Of a stretch of DNA of 64,000 bases, positions 26,676 to 35,543 are shown piece after piece. This stretch comes from an uncultured Olsenella sp. (lineage in GTDB: Bacteria; Actinomycetota; Coriobacteriia; Coriobacteriales; Atopobiaceae), in assembly GCA_900314495.1 (NCBI GenBank), contig OMVJ01000012.1, positions 115,648 to 179,647 on the forward strand. The letters run 5' to 3'. Positions within the stretch are counted from its first letter, which is position 1, and each line of letters starts with the position of its first letter. Made by a program: the position numbers and the translations under genes. The notes below the pieces were generated by a model. The model saw nothing but the letters and a program-made list of their open reading frames with translations. It was not told the origin of the DNA and did no database searches.

Positions 26676-29017
26676 CAGACCAGCCCCTCCCTCTTGAAGC
26701 CCTCGAACAGGCGCTGGGGCGTCATGGGCATGTGGTAGAACTTGACGCCGGTGGCGTCCAGAATGGCGTCGCGGATGGCAGGCGCGGGAGAGATTATGGG
26801 CGTCTCGCCAACTGCCTTGTTGCCGTAGGGGCCCGTGGGGTCGTCGGACTCCACGAAGTCGGCCTTGAGGTCGGGCAGGTCCATGAAGGTGGGAACCTTG
26901 TAGTCCAGCAGGGTGTCGTTCAGCACGCGGCTGGTCTTGGGGTCCACCAGCACCTCCTCACTGAGGGCGAAGCCGATGGACTGGCCCATGCCGCCGTGCA
27001 CCTGCTGCTCCACCAACTTGGGGTTGATCAGGCGGCCGTTGTCCTGGACGGAGATTATGCGGTTCACCGTTACCTGGCCCAGCGGCATGTCCACCGTCAC
27101 GTCCGCGAAGGTGCAGCCCGTGGCGATGGCGTTGGTGTGCACGTTGGCCGTGGCGTAGGCAGAGAGCTGGTCGTTGGCATCCACGTTGTAGTACGCCTCG
27201 AGCGCAAGGCCGGGCAGGTCGCACACCACATTGCCCACGGCGTCCACGATCTTGTGGTCGCGCAGGTCCAGGTCTCCCTGGGCGGCCGGGTACAGCTGGT
27301 GGGCGAAGGCCAGGATCTTGGCGCGCAGCTCCTGGCCTGCCTTCTTCACGGCGGTGCCGCTCACGTACGTCTGGCGGGACGCGTAGGCGCCTGCATCGTA
27401 GGGCGCCACGTCGGTGTCCTGGAAGCTGACGATGTGCACGTCCTCGAAGTCCACGCCAATGGCCTCGGCGGCCATCTGGGAAAAGACCGTGTCCGCACCT
27501 TGGCCAATCTCGGTGGCACCCATCTGCAGCTGCACGGAGCCGTCCTGGTTGAGGGTCACGCGGGCGGTGGCCGTCTCCAGCGCGAAGGGCGCGACGGCCG
27601 TCTTGTACACGAAGAGGCCCACGCCCACGCCGTGGCGGATGGGGCCAGTCTCGCCCGCGTACTCGCGCTTCTTCTGATCCCAGTGGATCCACTCCTTGCC
27701 CTTGGCAATGCACTCGGGCAGGGTGCAGGTGTGGGCAGCCACCACACCGCCAGGTGTGAACTCGTCCACGAAGCCCTCGCGGATGCAGTTCTTCAGGCGG
27801 AACTCCACGCCGTCCCAACCGTTGTCGTAGGCAATGTCGCCCATAAGGCACTCGGCCGTCCACACGCCCTCGGGCACGCCGTAGGCGCGCATGGCGCCCG
27901 TGTGCGGGCCGTTGGTCATGACGGTCCAGGCCTCGGACCGGCTGGCCACCTCGTTGGTGTGGTACAGCCAGCGGAAGGAATTCACGGAGTTCAGCACCAG
28001 GGCGTGGCCGTGGTGGATGTAGGCGCCGGTGTTGGACCAGGCGCGGATGGAGCGGGCATGCAGCAGCATGTCGTCGCCGTAGGAGGCCTCGACCTCAAAG
28101 TCCTTGGGCTGACGGCCGGAGGTGTCGTAGAAGAGCTCCTCTCGGGAGATCTCCATGCGCACGCAGCGGCCGCCCAGCTGGTGGCAGATCCAGGCGTTCA
28201 GCGGCTCGAAGTGGATGTCCTGCTTGGTGCCAAAGCCGCCGCCGATGTAGGGCTTGATCACGCGGACGTCGCCCCAGGGGATGCCCAGGGCCTGGCCGAT
28301 CACGCGGCGCATGATGTGCGGAATCTGGGTGGAGGCGACGCAGACCAGCTTGCCGCCCTGCTCGTAGCAGTAGGAGACGCACGTCTCTATGTGCACCTGG
28401 GACTGCTCGCCCGTCTCGCAGTGGATGGCAATGTGGTGGTAGGCGGGGTCGTTTATGGCGTCGTCCACGGTGGTGTAGCCGTGCTCCGCCAGCTTGTCCG
28501 CGCTGGTGAGGGCGCAGGTGTGGGCCACCAGGTTGTCGGGCTTGATGTCCTGCACCGGGTGCTCCGTGCCCTTGAGGGACTCGTGCGGGTCGTAGACGAC
28601 CGGCCACTCCTCGTACTCCACGTGAATCTTGCGCAGGGCGCGGTCGCAGGCAACGGTGTCCTCCGCCACCACCACGGCGATGTTGTCGCCGTACATGCGC
28701 ACGCGGTCGTCCAGGAGGCGCCGGTCCGCAAGGTCGCGCTTCTGGGCCATGCTTTCCGCATACCAGGGGTGACCCGCCACGGGGTAGGCCCATCTGGGCA
28801 CGTCAAAGCAGGTGAAGACGGCAACCACGCCCGGCACCTGCTCCGCCTGGGACGTGTCCATGCTGACCACCCGGCCGTTGCCGATGGTCGCGTGCAGGAG
28901 TTTGGCCTCCAAGCACGGCTTGGGGCAGAGGTCGTCCGTGAACATGGCTTGGCCAGTCACCTTGTCGTGCGCATCAACGCGCTTGACCGGCCGCCCGACC
29001 TCCTTCAGCTGTTCCAT
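26675..29017 (-). CDS. xdhA: xanthine dehydrogenase-type molybdenum subunit
   Basis: This 780-residue large subunit holds the molybdopterin cofactor. Motifs include GGGFGTKQD (cofactor loop), QMGATEIGQGADTVFSQ (cofactor binding) and the C-terminal VGETPIISPAPAIRDAI with its catalytic-type glutamate. The start ATG at 29017 follows GGAGAGGAG; the 8 upstream codons of the open frame are not needed. It probably oxidises hypoxanthine/xanthine or another purine. Sequence alone does not show whether it has a selenium ligand. The operon lies downstream of ygeX in the same orientation, with a hairpin between. Confidence 0.9.
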   Translation of the reverse strand: MEQLKEVGRPVKRVDAHDKVTGQAMFTDDLCPKPCLEAKLLHATIGNGRVVSMDTSQAEQVPGVVAVFTCFDVPRWAYPVAGHPWYAESMAQKRDLADRRLLDDRVRMYGDNIAVVVAEDTVACDRALRKIHVEYEEWPVVYDPHESLKGTEHPVQDIKPDNLVAHTCALTSADKLAEHGYTTVDDAINDPAYHHIAIHCETGEQSQVHIETCVSYCYEQGGKLVCVASTQIPHIMRRVIGQALGIPWGDVRVIKPYIGGGFGTKQDIHFEPLNAWICHQLGGRCVRMEISREELFYDTSGRQPKDFEVEASYGDDMLLHARSIRAWSNTGAYIHHGHALVLNSVNSFRWLYHTNEVASRSEAWTVMTNGPHTGAMRAYGVPEGVWTAECLMGDIAYDNGWDGVEFRLKNCIREGFVDEFTPGGVVAAHTCTLPECIAKGKEWIHWDQKKREYAGETGPIRHGVGVGLFVYKTAVAPFALETATARVTLNQDGSVQLQMGATEIGQGADTVFSQMAAEAIGVDFEDVHIVSFQDTDVAPYDAGAYASRQTYVSGTAVKKAGQELRAKILAFAHQLYPAAQGDLDLRDHKIVDAVGNVVCDLPGLALEAYYNVDANDQLSAYATANVHTNAIATGCTFADVTVDMPLGQVTVNRIISVQDNGRLINPKLVEQQVHGGMGQSIGFALSEEVLVDPKTSRVLNDTLLDYKVPTFMDLPDLKADFVESDDPTGPYGNKAVGETPIISPAPAIRDAILDATGVKFYHMPMTPQRLFEGFKREGLV

Positions 29018-29053
29018 AAGCGCTCCTCTCCAAGAACCCACAGAACCTTCAGG

Positions 29054-29087
29054 GCCTTGCGCGCCAACCCTCCCAGGCGCGCAAGGC
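29054..29087 (-). terminator. hairpin between ygeX and xdhA
   Basis: GCCTTGCGCGCC / GGCGCGCAAGGC form a perfect 12-bp stem with a 10-base loop but have no T-run on the minus strand. It may be a pause, processing or partial termination site, allowing xdhABC to be read partly from the ygeX promoter. Confidence 0.5.
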
Positions 29088-29151
29088 GCTTACTTTATGC
29101 GTCTGACCTTAGCACCGTTGCTGCCACAGGCCGGCAATGCAGCGTCAACCG

Positions 29152-30369
29152 TTACTCGTTGCTCTCCCAAGCGCCATCCCACACAACCTGGCGGTAACGC
29201 ACGGGGTCGGTGTCGCCCTCGGTGGAGAAGAGCAGCACCTGCGAGTCCGGCCCAAGCTCAAGGGCGTCGCGAAGCTCCGCGTAGGCAGGGTCGGTCATCA
29301 GGGTGGAAATCACGCCCATGCCCACGGCACCAGACTCGCCGGACGTCACGGCCGGGTCACCCTTCACAGGCGCTGCCAGCATGCGCATGCCACGCGCGCT
29401 CACCCAGTCCGGGCAAGCCAGGAAGGCGTCCGCGTGGTTGCGCAGGATGTCCCAGCCAATGGTGTTGGGCTCGCCACAGGCCAAGCCGGCCATGATGGTC
29501 GCCAGGTCGCCACCCACGATGCGCGGGTCACCGTCTGCTGCGACGGCGCCCTTGTACAGGCAAGCCGCGGCATCCGCCTCCATGATCACGAACTTGGGCG
29601 GGCAGCTGGGGAAGAGGTTGCTGAAGTAGCCCACCATGGAGCTTGCCAGAGAGCCCACGCCCGCCTGCACGAACACGTGCGTGGGACGGTTAACCTCAAG
29701 CTGGCGCAGCTGCTCCGCGGCCTCGTTGGCCATGGTGCCGTAGCCCTGCATGATCCAGCTGGGGATGTCCTCGTAGCCGTCCCAGGCGGTGTCCTGCACG
29801 ATGACGCCGTGCTCGGTCTGGCCAGCCTCCTTGGCGGCCAGGCGCACGCAGTCGTCGTAGTTCAGCTCCTCGATGGTGACGTCCGCGCCCTCCTTGGCAA
29901 TGTTGTCAAAGCGGGTCTGCGTGGAGCCCTTGGGCATGTGCACGACGGCCTTTTGGTGCAGGCGCTTGGCCGCCCACGCCACGCCGCGGCCGTGGTTGCC
30001 GTCCGTGGCGGTGAAGAAGGTGGCCTGGCCAAAGTCCTGGGCCAGCTGGTCGGACGTCAGGTAGTCAAAGTCGCACTCGCTCACGTCCTTGCCCGTCTGC
30101 TGGGCCACGTAGCGGGCCATGGCGAAGGAGCCGCCAAGCACCTTGAAGGCGTTGAGGCCAAAGCGATAGCTCTCGTCCTTCACGTACAGGCCGCCCAGGC
30201 CCAGGCGGCTGGCCATGCCCTGCAGGTTGGCCAGCGGCGTCACGGAGTACTGCGGGAAGCTGCGGTGGAAGGCGCGCGCCTTGCCAACGTTCTCCAGGCT
30301 CATGATGGGCAGGTTCTTGTCCTCGTCCTTGGGCATGCGGTTGGTGACCCACTTGATTTCCGGCTTCAT
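29152..30369 (-). CDS. ygeX: 2,3-diaminopropionate ammonia-lyase YgeX
   Basis: This 405-residue fold-type II PLP enzyme converts 2,3-diaminopropionate to pyruvate and two ammonia molecules through a 2-aminoacrylate intermediate. The PLP lysine is Lys76 in FGLNAFKVLGG; FTATDGNHGRGVAW, FVQAGVGSLASS and TSGESGAVGMG (phosphate/glycine loops) agree with the family. The length matches the E. coli enzyme (398). The ATG at 30369 has GGGAGAGGGG upstream. In the island it is the final carbon-releasing step. Operator O3 lies 74 bases upstream, in the gap shared with the divergent GltD-like gene. Confidence 0.95.
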   Translation of the reverse strand: MKPEIKWVTNRMPKDEDKNLPIMSLENVGKARAFHRSFPQYSVTPLANLQGMASRLGLGGLYVKDESYRFGLNAFKVLGGSFAMARYVAQQTGKDVSECDFDYLTSDQLAQDFGQATFFTATDGNHGRGVAWAAKRLHQKAVVHMPKGSTQTRFDNIAKEGADVTIEELNYDDCVRLAAKEAGQTEHGVIVQDTAWDGYEDIPSWIMQGYGTMANEAAEQLRQLEVNRPTHVFVQAGVGSLASSMVGYFSNLFPSCPPKFVIMEADAAACLYKGAVAADGDPRIVGGDLATIMAGLACGEPNTIGWDILRNHADAFLACPDWVSARGMRMLAAPVKGDPAVTSGESGAVGMGVISTLMTDPAYAELRDALELGPDSQVLLFSTEGDTDPVRYRQVVWDGAWESNE

Positions 30370-30442
30370 GCGTTCCCCTCTCCCTTGCCGCGACGCAACG
30401 GCTTGCGTCCTGCGGCTCGTGTCATTACAGTTTGTTTTTGCT

Positions 30443-30459
30443 ACAAACTTTTTGTTTGT
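30443..30459. promoter_or_regulatory. predicted island operator O3 (ygeX / GltD-like divergent promoter)
   Basis: ACAAAC-TTTTT-GTTTGT is a perfect 6-5-6 palindrome, differing from O1 only at the outer base pairs. An adjacent GTTTGTTTTTG (30430-30440) may be a second site. It sits between ygeX (-) and the GltD-like gene (+), so it could control both. Confidence 0.7.
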
Positions 30460-30638
30460 TTCTCCATTACAGCACTGTCGGCAGGCTTTGCAAGGCATTT
30501 TTCCACGAACTCACAGACGGTGCCGCACCGACCCCAAACGGCAATGTAAAACGGGTCCCAAAGGTTTACCGTCTTACCAAAGCGGAGAATAGGCACGGAA
30601 CAAGCGCGGAAGCCGCGCGCCCAGGAAGGAGCCGCCTC

Positions 30639-31865
30639 ATGTCCCTGTACGTCATCGACGAGTCCAAGCGCTGCCTCAAGTGCAAGGTGCCTCTGTGCAG
30701 CAAGCGCGGCTGCCCCGTGCACACGCCAATCCCGCAGGTCATGACCCTCTTTCAGGAGGGCCAGCTCATGGAGGCCGGGCAGATCCTCTTTGCCAACAAC
30801 CCCATGAGCGTGGTGTGCGCACACGTTTGCAACCACGGCGAACAGTGCGAGGGCAGCTGCGTGTGCGGCCGCAAGGGCACGCCCATTCACTTCTCTGAGG
30901 TGGAGAAGTTCGTCTCTGAGGCCTACCTGGCGCGCGCGGACTTCCAGCGGCCAGAGCCAAACGGCCACCGCGCCGCCGTCATTGGCTCCGGCCCCGCCGG
31001 CCTGACGGCTGCCATCCGCTTGGCGCAGGCCGGCTGCGAGGTCACGCTGTTCGAGCAGAAGAACCACGTGGGCGGGGTCCTGCGCTACGGCATCCCGGAT
31101 TTCCGCCTGTCCAAGCACTACCTGGACGAGTACCGCCAGCTCCTTACCCGCCTGGGCGTGAAGGTGCGTCCCAACACCACCATCGGCGGCGCCCTGCACA
31201 TAGACGACCTGCTGGCAGACGGCTACGAGACGGTATTCGTGGGGACGGGCGCCATGCGCGCCAAGACCCTGGGCATTCACGGCCAAGCCCGCGGCAACGT
31301 GCTGTTTGGCATCGACTACCTCATGGGCCCGCAGTCCTTTGAGGTCGGCCGCTCCGTGGTGGTCATCGGCGTGGGCAACGTAGCCATGGACGCGGCGCGC
31401 ACGGCCCTGCGCCAGGGCGCGCGCAAGGTCACGCTGGTCTCCAACTGGGGCGGCACCTCGGCCAACTCCGACGAGGTTGAGCTGGCGTTGCTGGACGGCG
31501 CCACCATAGAGTACGGCCTCTCCGTCCAGCGCATCGATGAGGAGGGCCCGGTCTTCCTGCGGTCCCAGCTGGACGCGGACGGGCAGGTTGTCGGCCTGGC
31601 GGACGAGGAGGTCACCCTCCCCTGCGACACGGTGATCTTCTGCGTGAGTCAGGTTCCCAAGGACAAGCTCAAGCTCACCACCCAAGGCCTTGAGACCACG
31701 CCCGCCGGCACCCTGGTGGTGGACGAGAACTTCCGCACCACCGTGCCGCACGTGTACGCCGCCGGCGACGTGGTCAGCGGCCCCAAGACCGTGGTCCACG
31801 CGGTTGCGGACACCAAGCTTGCCGTGGACGCCATGTTGGCCGAGATGGGCGTGGGCGCGCGGTAG
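30639..31865 (+). CDS. GltD-like FAD/NAD(P)H oxidoreductase
   Basis: This 408-residue protein resembles the small subunit of glutamate synthase and the YgfT/AegA reductases. An N-terminal cysteine-rich helical domain (RCLKCKVPLCSKRGCP, then VCNHGEQCEGSCVCG) could bind two Fe-S clusters. The FAD dinucleotide fold follows (AAVIGSGPAGLTAAIRLAQ), then an NAD(P) fold (VVVIGVGNVAMDAARTA) and the C-terminal VYAAGDVVSGPKTVV. No glutamate-synthase large subunit is nearby, so it more likely moves electrons between NAD(P)H and the ferredoxin, XdhD or YgfK proteins. The ATG at 30639 follows AAGGAG. Confidence 0.88.
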   Translation: MSLYVIDESKRCLKCKVPLCSKRGCPVHTPIPQVMTLFQEGQLMEAGQILFANNPMSVVCAHVCNHGEQCEGSCVCGRKGTPIHFSEVEKFVSEAYLARADFQRPEPNGHRAAVIGSGPAGLTAAIRLAQAGCEVTLFEQKNHVGGVLRYGIPDFRLSKHYLDEYRQLLTRLGVKVRPNTTIGGALHIDDLLADGYETVFVGTGAMRAKTLGIHGQARGNVLFGIDYLMGPQSFEVGRSVVVIGVGNVAMDAARTALRQGARKVTLVSNWGGTSANSDEVELALLDGATIEYGLSVQRIDEEGPVFLRSQLDADGQVVGLADEEVTLPCDTVIFCVSQVPKDKLKLTTQGLETTPAGTLVVDENFRTTVPHVYAAGDVVSGPKTVVHAVADTKLAVDAMLAEMGVGAR

Positions 31866-31915
31866 CGGGCCCGCCCGAAGCCGAACCGCCCGAAGCCAAA
31901 CTGTCCGCAGCCGAA

Positions 31916-32040
31916 CTGTCCGAAGTTGGAGTACACCAGCTTCGGACAGAATCGGGCCCAAATGAGGAGCGTTCTTGTCGGTAGTTGGAGTACACCAACT
32001 ACCGACATGCCCCAACTACCGACATGCCCCAACTACCGGC
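31916..32040. repeat. paired hairpins and start of a 17-bp tandem array
   Basis: CTGTCCGAAG / CTTCGGACAG (31916-31949) and GTCGGTAGTTGG / CCAACTACCGAC (31977-32006) are two related palindromes sharing the centre TTGGAGTACACCA. They are followed by two 17-base units of ATGCCCCAACTACCG. They lie between convergent genes and may double as terminators. Confidence 0.7.
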
Positions 32041-32041
32041 C

Positions 32042-32113
32042 CACGCGTCAGCTACCGACACGCGACCGCTACCGTCACGCGCCGGCTACCTGCCCACGCG
32101 CCAGCTACCGGCC
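32042..32113. repeat. degenerate tandem repeat, CACGCG..GCTACCG units
   Basis: Four units begin with CACGCG at 32042, 32059, 32076 and 32095 (spacing 17, 17, 19) and contain GCTACC at the same offset. The last unit reaches the 3' end of xdhD and includes its stop codon. Confidence 0.65.
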
Positions 32114-34891
32114 CCGGCTCGCTGGCCACTTGTCCGTGTACGGCGTGCCCTCCATGGGCAGCTTGGTGCGCACCACGCCGTCCACGCGGTGGTAGGCGTT
32201 CTGGATGGCTGGCGCTGTGCCAATGGTGGCAATCTCGCCGATGCCCTTGCCGCCGTAGGCCACGGGCAGCAGGTGCTCCTTCTCCACGTACACGGCGTGG
32301 ATGTCCGGAATGTCCGTGGCGCGCAGCAGGCCAAGCGTGCCGTAGTGGGCCTGGGGCACGCAGTCCTTAAGCGGGAAGTCCTCCGTCAGCGCATAGCCCA
32401 TGCTCATGAGCACGCCGCCCTCGATCTGCCCCTGAATGGCAATAGGATTGACCACCTTGCCGGAGTCGTGCGCGGCCCAAATCTCGCTGATGCGGCGGTT
32501 CTTGTCCAGCACCACCAGCGTGGTGGAGAAGCCATAGCACACGTGGCTCTTGGGGTTGGGCTTGTCCGCGCCCAGCTTGTCCGTGGGCTCGAAGTACACA
32601 TAGCGGAACTCGTGCCCCTCTAGCGCGGCGAGCGCGGCCACCGGGTCGCGCGGCGCCACGGCATGCCCCGCAACCAGGTCTTCCGCGTGGCCGTCCGCGT
32701 AGGGGGTGCCGTCGTCGTACTCAACCGTCTGGCCGTCGCCGTGCGCGCAGATGGGGCCTGCCGGCACGGCCTCGCCGCGCTCCACGGCCAGCATGGCGTC
32801 GCGCAGCAGGAAGGCAACGCCGCGCACGGCCTCGCCCGTGATGACCGTCTGGCGGGAGCCGGAGGTCGTGCCGGAGTCCGGCGCCGCCTCCGTGGAGCAC
32901 TCGCCGTTCTCTATACAGCGCTTGGGCAGGCCGGTGGCCTCGGCAACGTCCTGCTGGAAGACGGTGTTGCAGCCCTGGCCAATGTCGGACGTGGCGGAGT
33001 AGATCACCGCGCGCCCGCTTTCCACGCGAATGTTGGCGCGGCCGGCGTCCGGCAGGCCCACGCCCACGCCGGAGTTCTTCATGGCGCAGGCCAGGCCCGC
33101 GTGGTCGGCGTTCTTCTCGTACTCGTCCTTCACCGCAAGGAGGGTCTCCTTCAGGGCGGTGGAGCAGTCCGCGATCTGGCCGTTGGGCAGCACCGCGCCG
33201 GGCTCAATGGCGTTCTTGTAGCGAATCTCCCACGGGCTGATGCCCACCTCGTCGGCCAGAAGGTCAATCAGGCTCTCTAGGGCAAACTGGCTCTGGCACA
33301 CGCCGAAGCCGCGGAAGGCGCCGGCCGGTGGGTTGTTGGTGTAGTAGCCAAAGCCGCGGATGTCCGTGTTCTGGTAGGTGTAGGGGCCCACGGCGTGCGT
33401 GCAGGCGCGCTCCAGCACGGGGCCGCACAGCGACGCGTAGGCGCCGGTATCAAAGTTGATCTCGCAGTCCAGGGCGGTGAAGTTGCCCTCTGCGTCGCAA
33501 CCCAGTGTGAAGGTGCCGCGCATGTAGTGGCGCTTGGGGTGGAAGTTCAGGGACTCCTGCCGCGTGAACTTGCACTTCACTGGCCGCTGGTACTTGTACG
33601 CCGCCAAGGCGGAGATGTGCTGGACGGTCACGTCCTCCTTGCCGCCGAAGCCGCCGCCCACCAGCATGGTCTCCACAACCACGCGGTCCTTCTGGTCGTC
33701 CCAGCCAAACATGTGGGCCGTCTCTTGCCGCGTGTCGTAGGCGCCCTGGTCGGTGGAGTACACCTTCACGCCGTCCTTGTAGGGAATGGAGACGGCGCAC
33801 TCCGGCTCCAGGAAGGCATGCTCCGTGAATGGGGTCTCGAAGGTGCGGGTGACCACGTGCGCGGAGTGGGCCAGCGCCTCCGCAGCGTTGCCGCGCGTGA
33901 CGTGGCGGCTCTGGCACACGTTGTCGTGCAGCACCACGTGGTTGCCGAAGGCGTTGAAGGACTCGTGGATGATGGGCGCGCCGGGAGCAGCCGCCTCGTC
34001 GATGTTGCGCACTGGCTCCAGCACCTCGTAGTCCACCTTCACCAGCCGCTTGGCCTTGGCCAGCGTGGCCTCGTCCTCGGCAACCACCAGGCACAGGGCG
34101 TCGCCCACGCAGCGCGTGATGTCGCCTTCCGCAATGAAGACGTCCCAGTCGCGGATGAGGTGGCCCACCTGGTTCACGGGCACGTCCTGGGCCTTGAGCA
34201 CGCCCACCACGCCGGGCAGGGCCTCGGCCTTGGAGGAGTCAATCCTCAGCACGCGGGCGCGCGGGTGGGGCGACCGCACGCAGGAGCCGTAGAGCATGCC
34301 GGGGAAGTCCAGCTCCGTCAGGTCGTCCGGGTACTTGCCGTAGCCCAGCACCTTGCGGCGCACGTCCGCGCGGAAGGCCCGCTTGCCGACGCCGTAGTCG
34401 TCGCCGCGCTCAAGGGAGTCGTCAATCTGGGCGTCGCCACGCAGGACGGCGGCCGCCAGCTGAATGCCCTCGATAATCTTCTTGTAGCCGGTGCAGCGGC
34501 AGACGTTGCCGCGAATGGCCCACTTGACCTCGTCGTCCGTGGGGTTGGGGTTCTGGCGCACCAACGCCGCGCCGCTCATGACCATGCCGGGGATGCAGAA
34601 GCCACACTGCACGGCGCCCACGGCGCCAAAGGCGTAGACGAAGGCCTCCTTCTCGCGGTCTTCCAGGCCCTCCACGGTGAGGACCTGCTTGCCCTGCGCC
34701 AGCTTGGTGGTCATGACACAGCCCTTGGTGGCAATCCCGTCTATGACCACCGTACAGGTGCCGCAGGCGCCCTCGGAGCAGCCGTCCTTCACGGAGGTAA
34801 GGTGCAGGTCGTCGCGCAGGAAGCGGAGAAGGGACTTGTTCTCGTCGGTGGAGACGAGCTCGCCGTTCACATAGAAGCTGTACTTGCCCAT
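32105..34891 (-). CDS. xdhD: XdhD-type (selenium-dependent) molybdenum hydroxylase, Fe-S/Mo fusion
   Basis: This 928-residue protein fuses a two-cluster 2Fe-2S domain (residues 1-155; GCSEGACGTCTVV, CGFC, CRC) to a full molybdenum domain (GGGFGGKEDVTVQ, SDIGQGCNTVFQQ, and GGKGIGEIATIGTAPAI). No FAD subunit is included, so electrons probably leave to the adjacent ferredoxin. This architecture and length match E. coli XdhD (956) and the selenium-dependent xanthine dehydrogenase-like family; the selenium in that family is a labile cofactor, not selenocysteine. The start ATG at 34891 has AAGGGGAG upstream. It follows the ferredoxin gene by 13 bases. Confidence 0.9.
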   Translation of the reverse strand: MGKYSFYVNGELVSTDENKSLLRFLRDDLHLTSVKDGCSEGACGTCTVVIDGIATKGCVMTTKLAQGKQVLTVEGLEDREKEAFVYAFGAVGAVQCGFCIPGMVMSGAALVRQNPNPTDDEVKWAIRGNVCRCTGYKKIIEGIQLAAAVLRGDAQIDDSLERGDDYGVGKRAFRADVRRKVLGYGKYPDDLTELDFPGMLYGSCVRSPHPRARVLRIDSSKAEALPGVVGVLKAQDVPVNQVGHLIRDWDVFIAEGDITRCVGDALCLVVAEDEATLAKAKRLVKVDYEVLEPVRNIDEAAAPGAPIIHESFNAFGNHVVLHDNVCQSRHVTRGNAAEALAHSAHVVTRTFETPFTEHAFLEPECAVSIPYKDGVKVYSTDQGAYDTRQETAHMFGWDDQKDRVVVETMLVGGGFGGKEDVTVQHISALAAYKYQRPVKCKFTRQESLNFHPKRHYMRGTFTLGCDAEGNFTALDCEINFDTGAYASLCGPVLERACTHAVGPYTYQNTDIRGFGYYTNNPPAGAFRGFGVCQSQFALESLIDLLADEVGISPWEIRYKNAIEPGAVLPNGQIADCSTALKETLLAVKDEYEKNADHAGLACAMKNSGVGVGLPDAGRANIRVESGRAVIYSATSDIGQGCNTVFQQDVAEATGLPKRCIENGECSTEAAPDSGTTSGSRQTVITGEAVRGVAFLLRDAMLAVERGEAVPAGPICAHGDGQTVEYDDGTPYADGHAEDLVAGHAVAPRDPVAALAALEGHEFRYVYFEPTDKLGADKPNPKSHVCYGFSTTLVVLDKNRRISEIWAAHDSGKVVNPIAIQGQIEGGVLMSMGYALTEDFPLKDCVPQAHYGTLGLLRATDIPDIHAVYVEKEHLLPVAYGGKGIGEIATIGTAPAIQNAYHRVDGVVRTKLPMEGTPYTDKWPASRGR

Positions 34892-34904
34892 GGTCTTGCT
34901 CCCC

Positions 34905-35375
34905 TTACATTCCCGCAGCGACGATGCCAAAGACGTCGTGGATGACCCCGCGCGGGCACTTGCTTGCGCACATGCCGCAACTCACGCAGGCCTCCACGTC
35001 AATGCGCGCCAGGTTGTCCGTCACGTGGATGGCATCGGACGTGCAGGCCCGCTCGCACGCGCCGCACGCGATGCAGCTGGCGTGGCAGGCCTTGCGCGCG
35101 ACGGCGCCGGCGTCGCGGTTGGAGCAGAGCTCCAAGATGCGCTGAGTGCGCGGAACGAGCGCGATGATGCCCTGCGGGCAGGCCCTGACGCACAGGCCGC
35201 AACCCACGCAGGCATCCCGGTCCACCACGGCCACGCCGTTCTGATTCAGGCTGATGGCTCCCTTGCGGCACGCCGCAACGCAGGAGCCGCAGCCCAGGCA
35301 ACCGTACTCGCAACGGTCGTCCGGCGCTGGTCCCCCCGCGCACCGCACAACCGCAACCCTCTTCACTCGTGCCAT
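34905..35375 (-). CDS. multi-cluster ferredoxin, RnfB-like
   Basis: This 156-residue iron-sulfur protein has CEYGCLGCGSCVAAC, CVGCGLCVRACP, CIACGACERAC and CVSCGMCASKCP, giving four cysteine groups and room for about three to four [4Fe-4S] clusters. The first group, with RVAVVRCAGG, resembles the C-terminal half of RnfB. It lies between ygfK and xdhD in the same orientation, only 13 bases from xdhD, so it probably shuttles electrons between XdhD, YgfK and the GltD-like protein. The start ATG is at 35375. Confidence 0.88.
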   Translation of the reverse strand: MARVKRVAVVRCAGGPAPDDRCEYGCLGCGSCVAACRKGAISLNQNGVAVVDRDACVGCGLCVRACPQGIIALVPRTQRILELCSNRDAGAVARKACHASCIACGACERACTSDAIHVTDNLARIDVEACVSCGMCASKCPRGVIHDVFGIVAAGM

Positions 35376-35385
35376 CTCAATCCCC

Positions 35386-35415
35386 CAAGACAGGGGGACG
35401 GTCCTTTTGTCTCAT
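35386..35415. repeat. REP-like palindrome, copy 6
   Basis: AAGACAGGGGGACGG followed by TCCTTTTGTCTCAT; the left arm has lost the TG of TGAGAC. It lies between ygfK and the ferredoxin gene. Confidence 0.75.
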
Positions 35416-35513
35416 TTCTTGCCCCTCGCAAGGCAGAGAAGACCGTCCCCCGATTCCATTTCCCCTCGCACAACGCCAACGGCGGTCTACCGCGGCGCAG
35501 TCATGTCATTCAC

Positions 35514-35543
35514 ATGAGACAAAAGGTGCGTCCCCGTGTCTCA
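35514..35543. repeat. REP-like palindrome, copy 7
   Basis: ATGAGACAAAAGGTGCG followed by TCCCCGTGTCTCA, in the opposite orientation to copy 6. Its end supplies the TGA stop codon of ygfK (35541-35543). Copies 6 and 7 bracket a spacer of about 100 bases that has another half-motif (GACCGTCCCCC). Confidence 0.75.

Noticed and set aside
26645..29197. 850-codon plus-strand open frame
   Set aside because: It is the antisense shadow of xdhA (molybdenum subunit), with low-complexity His/Gly/Val composition and no ribosome binding site. The same applies to other long plus-strand frames opposite the ygfK, xdhD and ygeY genes.
32105..34891. Selenocysteine in XdhD
   Set aside because: The reading frame has no internal TGA. 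In this family selenium is a labile cofactor, so no Sec codon is expected.
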